Assembly (NCBI GenBank): GCA_024291935.2
Contig: CM044311.1
Span: forward strand, 29,206,001 to 29,270,000
Source: Okapia johnstoni
Taxonomy: Eukaryota > Chordata > Mammalia > Artiodactyla > Giraffidae
Length of the DNA: 64,000 nt
Direction: 5' to 3'
Positions 63,071 through 64,000 of the stretch are shown piece after piece. How positions within the stretch are numbered: position 1 is the first letter of the stretch; each line of letters begins with the position of its first letter. Both the position numbers and the translations under genes were made by a program. The notes under the pieces are model-generated. The model searched no databases, was not told the origin of the DNA, and saw only the letters and a list, made by a program, of their open reading frames with translations.

Positions 63071-64000
63071 GTAAGTTGGGAATATTATATATGTTATACA
63101 ATAAATGGTAGTTTTATAATACTACAAAATGGTGATAAAATAAATACTATTTGCTCTATTAAGAATTTGTTAATCAAGAATTACTGCAGAAGTGTGAAGA
63201 ATTACTGTGTTGATGTGCTTCACATATGCAGCCATTTTTCTTTTGTGTTAATGGGTAATTCTATACCTAGACATGGCCTATCTTATTTTTTTAAGTTATC
63301 TCAAAGACTCAATTATCGTATTTTATCTTAAAATATTTTAAGGTTTTTGTTTTTTTAACTCTGCCTATGCTGACTTCAGGATTAGTTAGTGATTTTATGT
63401 GGACAGAGGAAATAAACTATTTAATCATTAGACTTTTTAGATATATTTTCTAAGATATGTCTAAAATGACAAAGTGTACATTGGTCAAAGTGAAAAACAA
63501 CTTGAAAAGTAGCATACTTTTGCCACCTTGGAGGCAGGTCTCAGTTCCTTTTAGGCTTATCCAGTTTAAATGAAGTCCAGTTAAATAAATTCAGGCCAGT
63601 TCTACGTTCATCTGTGTTTCAAATGATCTTTAAGTCAATGTATATGGAGATCTAGAGATCTATGTCTGTTCTAGAGAGAGGTTGTAGTAATGGTGCTTGA
63701 GAGAAAGAAAGGTGATAAAAGACTTGGGGTCATTCTTGAGCTTGAAATCTACCTTCGAGTTGTGTTATGCTGAACTTCCAAGCCTCTGCTGAAATTCAGC
63801 AAGCATCATAGATCCAAGAAGCAGTTGTACGTAGTTGTTAGAAGTCAGACTAGAGGGATTCAAAGACCACCAAATCCACACTGTCAGTGTGAATCTGAGC
63901 AGTAGCTTAACCATTCTGCCTCATTTCCTTGTCTATTCATTTGGGATAACAAAACTTTATAACAATATTTTATTTAAGTGTTACGGGAAATTAATTCTTA
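63071..64000. other. LIPI: LIPI intron 2, start
   Basis: Intronic sequence after the exon 2 donor. No recognised element and no further LIPI exon before the window ends. Confidence 0.7.

Noticed and set aside
62492..63331. A single 279-codon plus-strand frame covering LIPI exon 2 and flanks
   Set aside because: Its first part is a Bov-A2 SINE plus intron and its last part reads through the GTAAGT donor at 63071. Only 62685-63070 matches LIPI.

Overview
This window looks like nuclear DNA from a bovid ruminant (cattle, sheep, goat, buffalo or a close relative; I cannot tell which). It is AT-rich and packed with ruminant-specific retroposons. These are BovB (RTE) LINEs ending in ACTGAACTGA-type tails, about 35 tRNA-Glu-derived Bov-tA SINEs, six full or partial Bov-A2 SINEs, one CHR-type SINE, ruminant L1 ends, and older mammalian relics (MaLR LTRs, MIR, a hAT-type DNA element). 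There are no bacterial features.

Two protein-coding genes can be read exon by exon, arranged head to head. On the minus strand lies a complete RBM11 (RNA-binding, splicing-regulator family). It has five coding exons at 38689-38594, 34807-34645, 32785-32713, 25333-25237 and 22312-22028, with consistent splice sites and phases, giving 237 residues plus stop. Its first exon sits in the only CpG-rich promoter of the window (about 38485-38850). On the plus strand lies the 5' part of LIPI (a membrane-associated phosphatidic-acid-selective phospholipase A1 type lipase). A short signal-peptide exon at 47628-47673 is separated by a 15-kb intron from a second coding exon at 62685-63070; the catalytic Ser-Asp-His exons lie beyond the right edge. 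The divergent RBM11-LIPI pair matches the gene neighbourhood I know from human chromosome 21q11.2, which supports both calls.

Layout: 1-20.4 kb is gene-free and holds SINEs, a near-full-length but inactivated BovB (about 11.3-14.5 kb), a rearranged L1 with a BovB tail inserted in it (17.9-19.2 kb), and MaLR-type remnants. 20.9-38.9 kb is RBM11; its introns hold Bov-tA/Bov-A2 SINEs, a sense L1 3' end and a MaLR LTR split by several later insertions. 38.9-47.6 kb is the spacer between the two genes, with a 5'-truncated L1 carrying a 13-bp target-site duplication, a BovB with a SINE inserted in it, and tandem microsatellites. 47.6-64 kb is LIPI exon 1, its long repeat-rich intron 1 (including a BovB copy with a 327-codon open frame), exon 2 and the start of intron 2.

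The two genes are not known to act together: RBM11 is a nuclear RNA-binding protein and LIPI a secreted or membrane-associated phospholipase. I found no new biological system. What deserves a second look is mostly transcript structure (a probable non-coding LIPI 5' exon, a SINE abutting the LIPI exon 2 splice site, a tandem NAGNAG acceptor in RBM11, inverted Bov-A2 pairs in an RBM11 intron) and the history of nested insertions.
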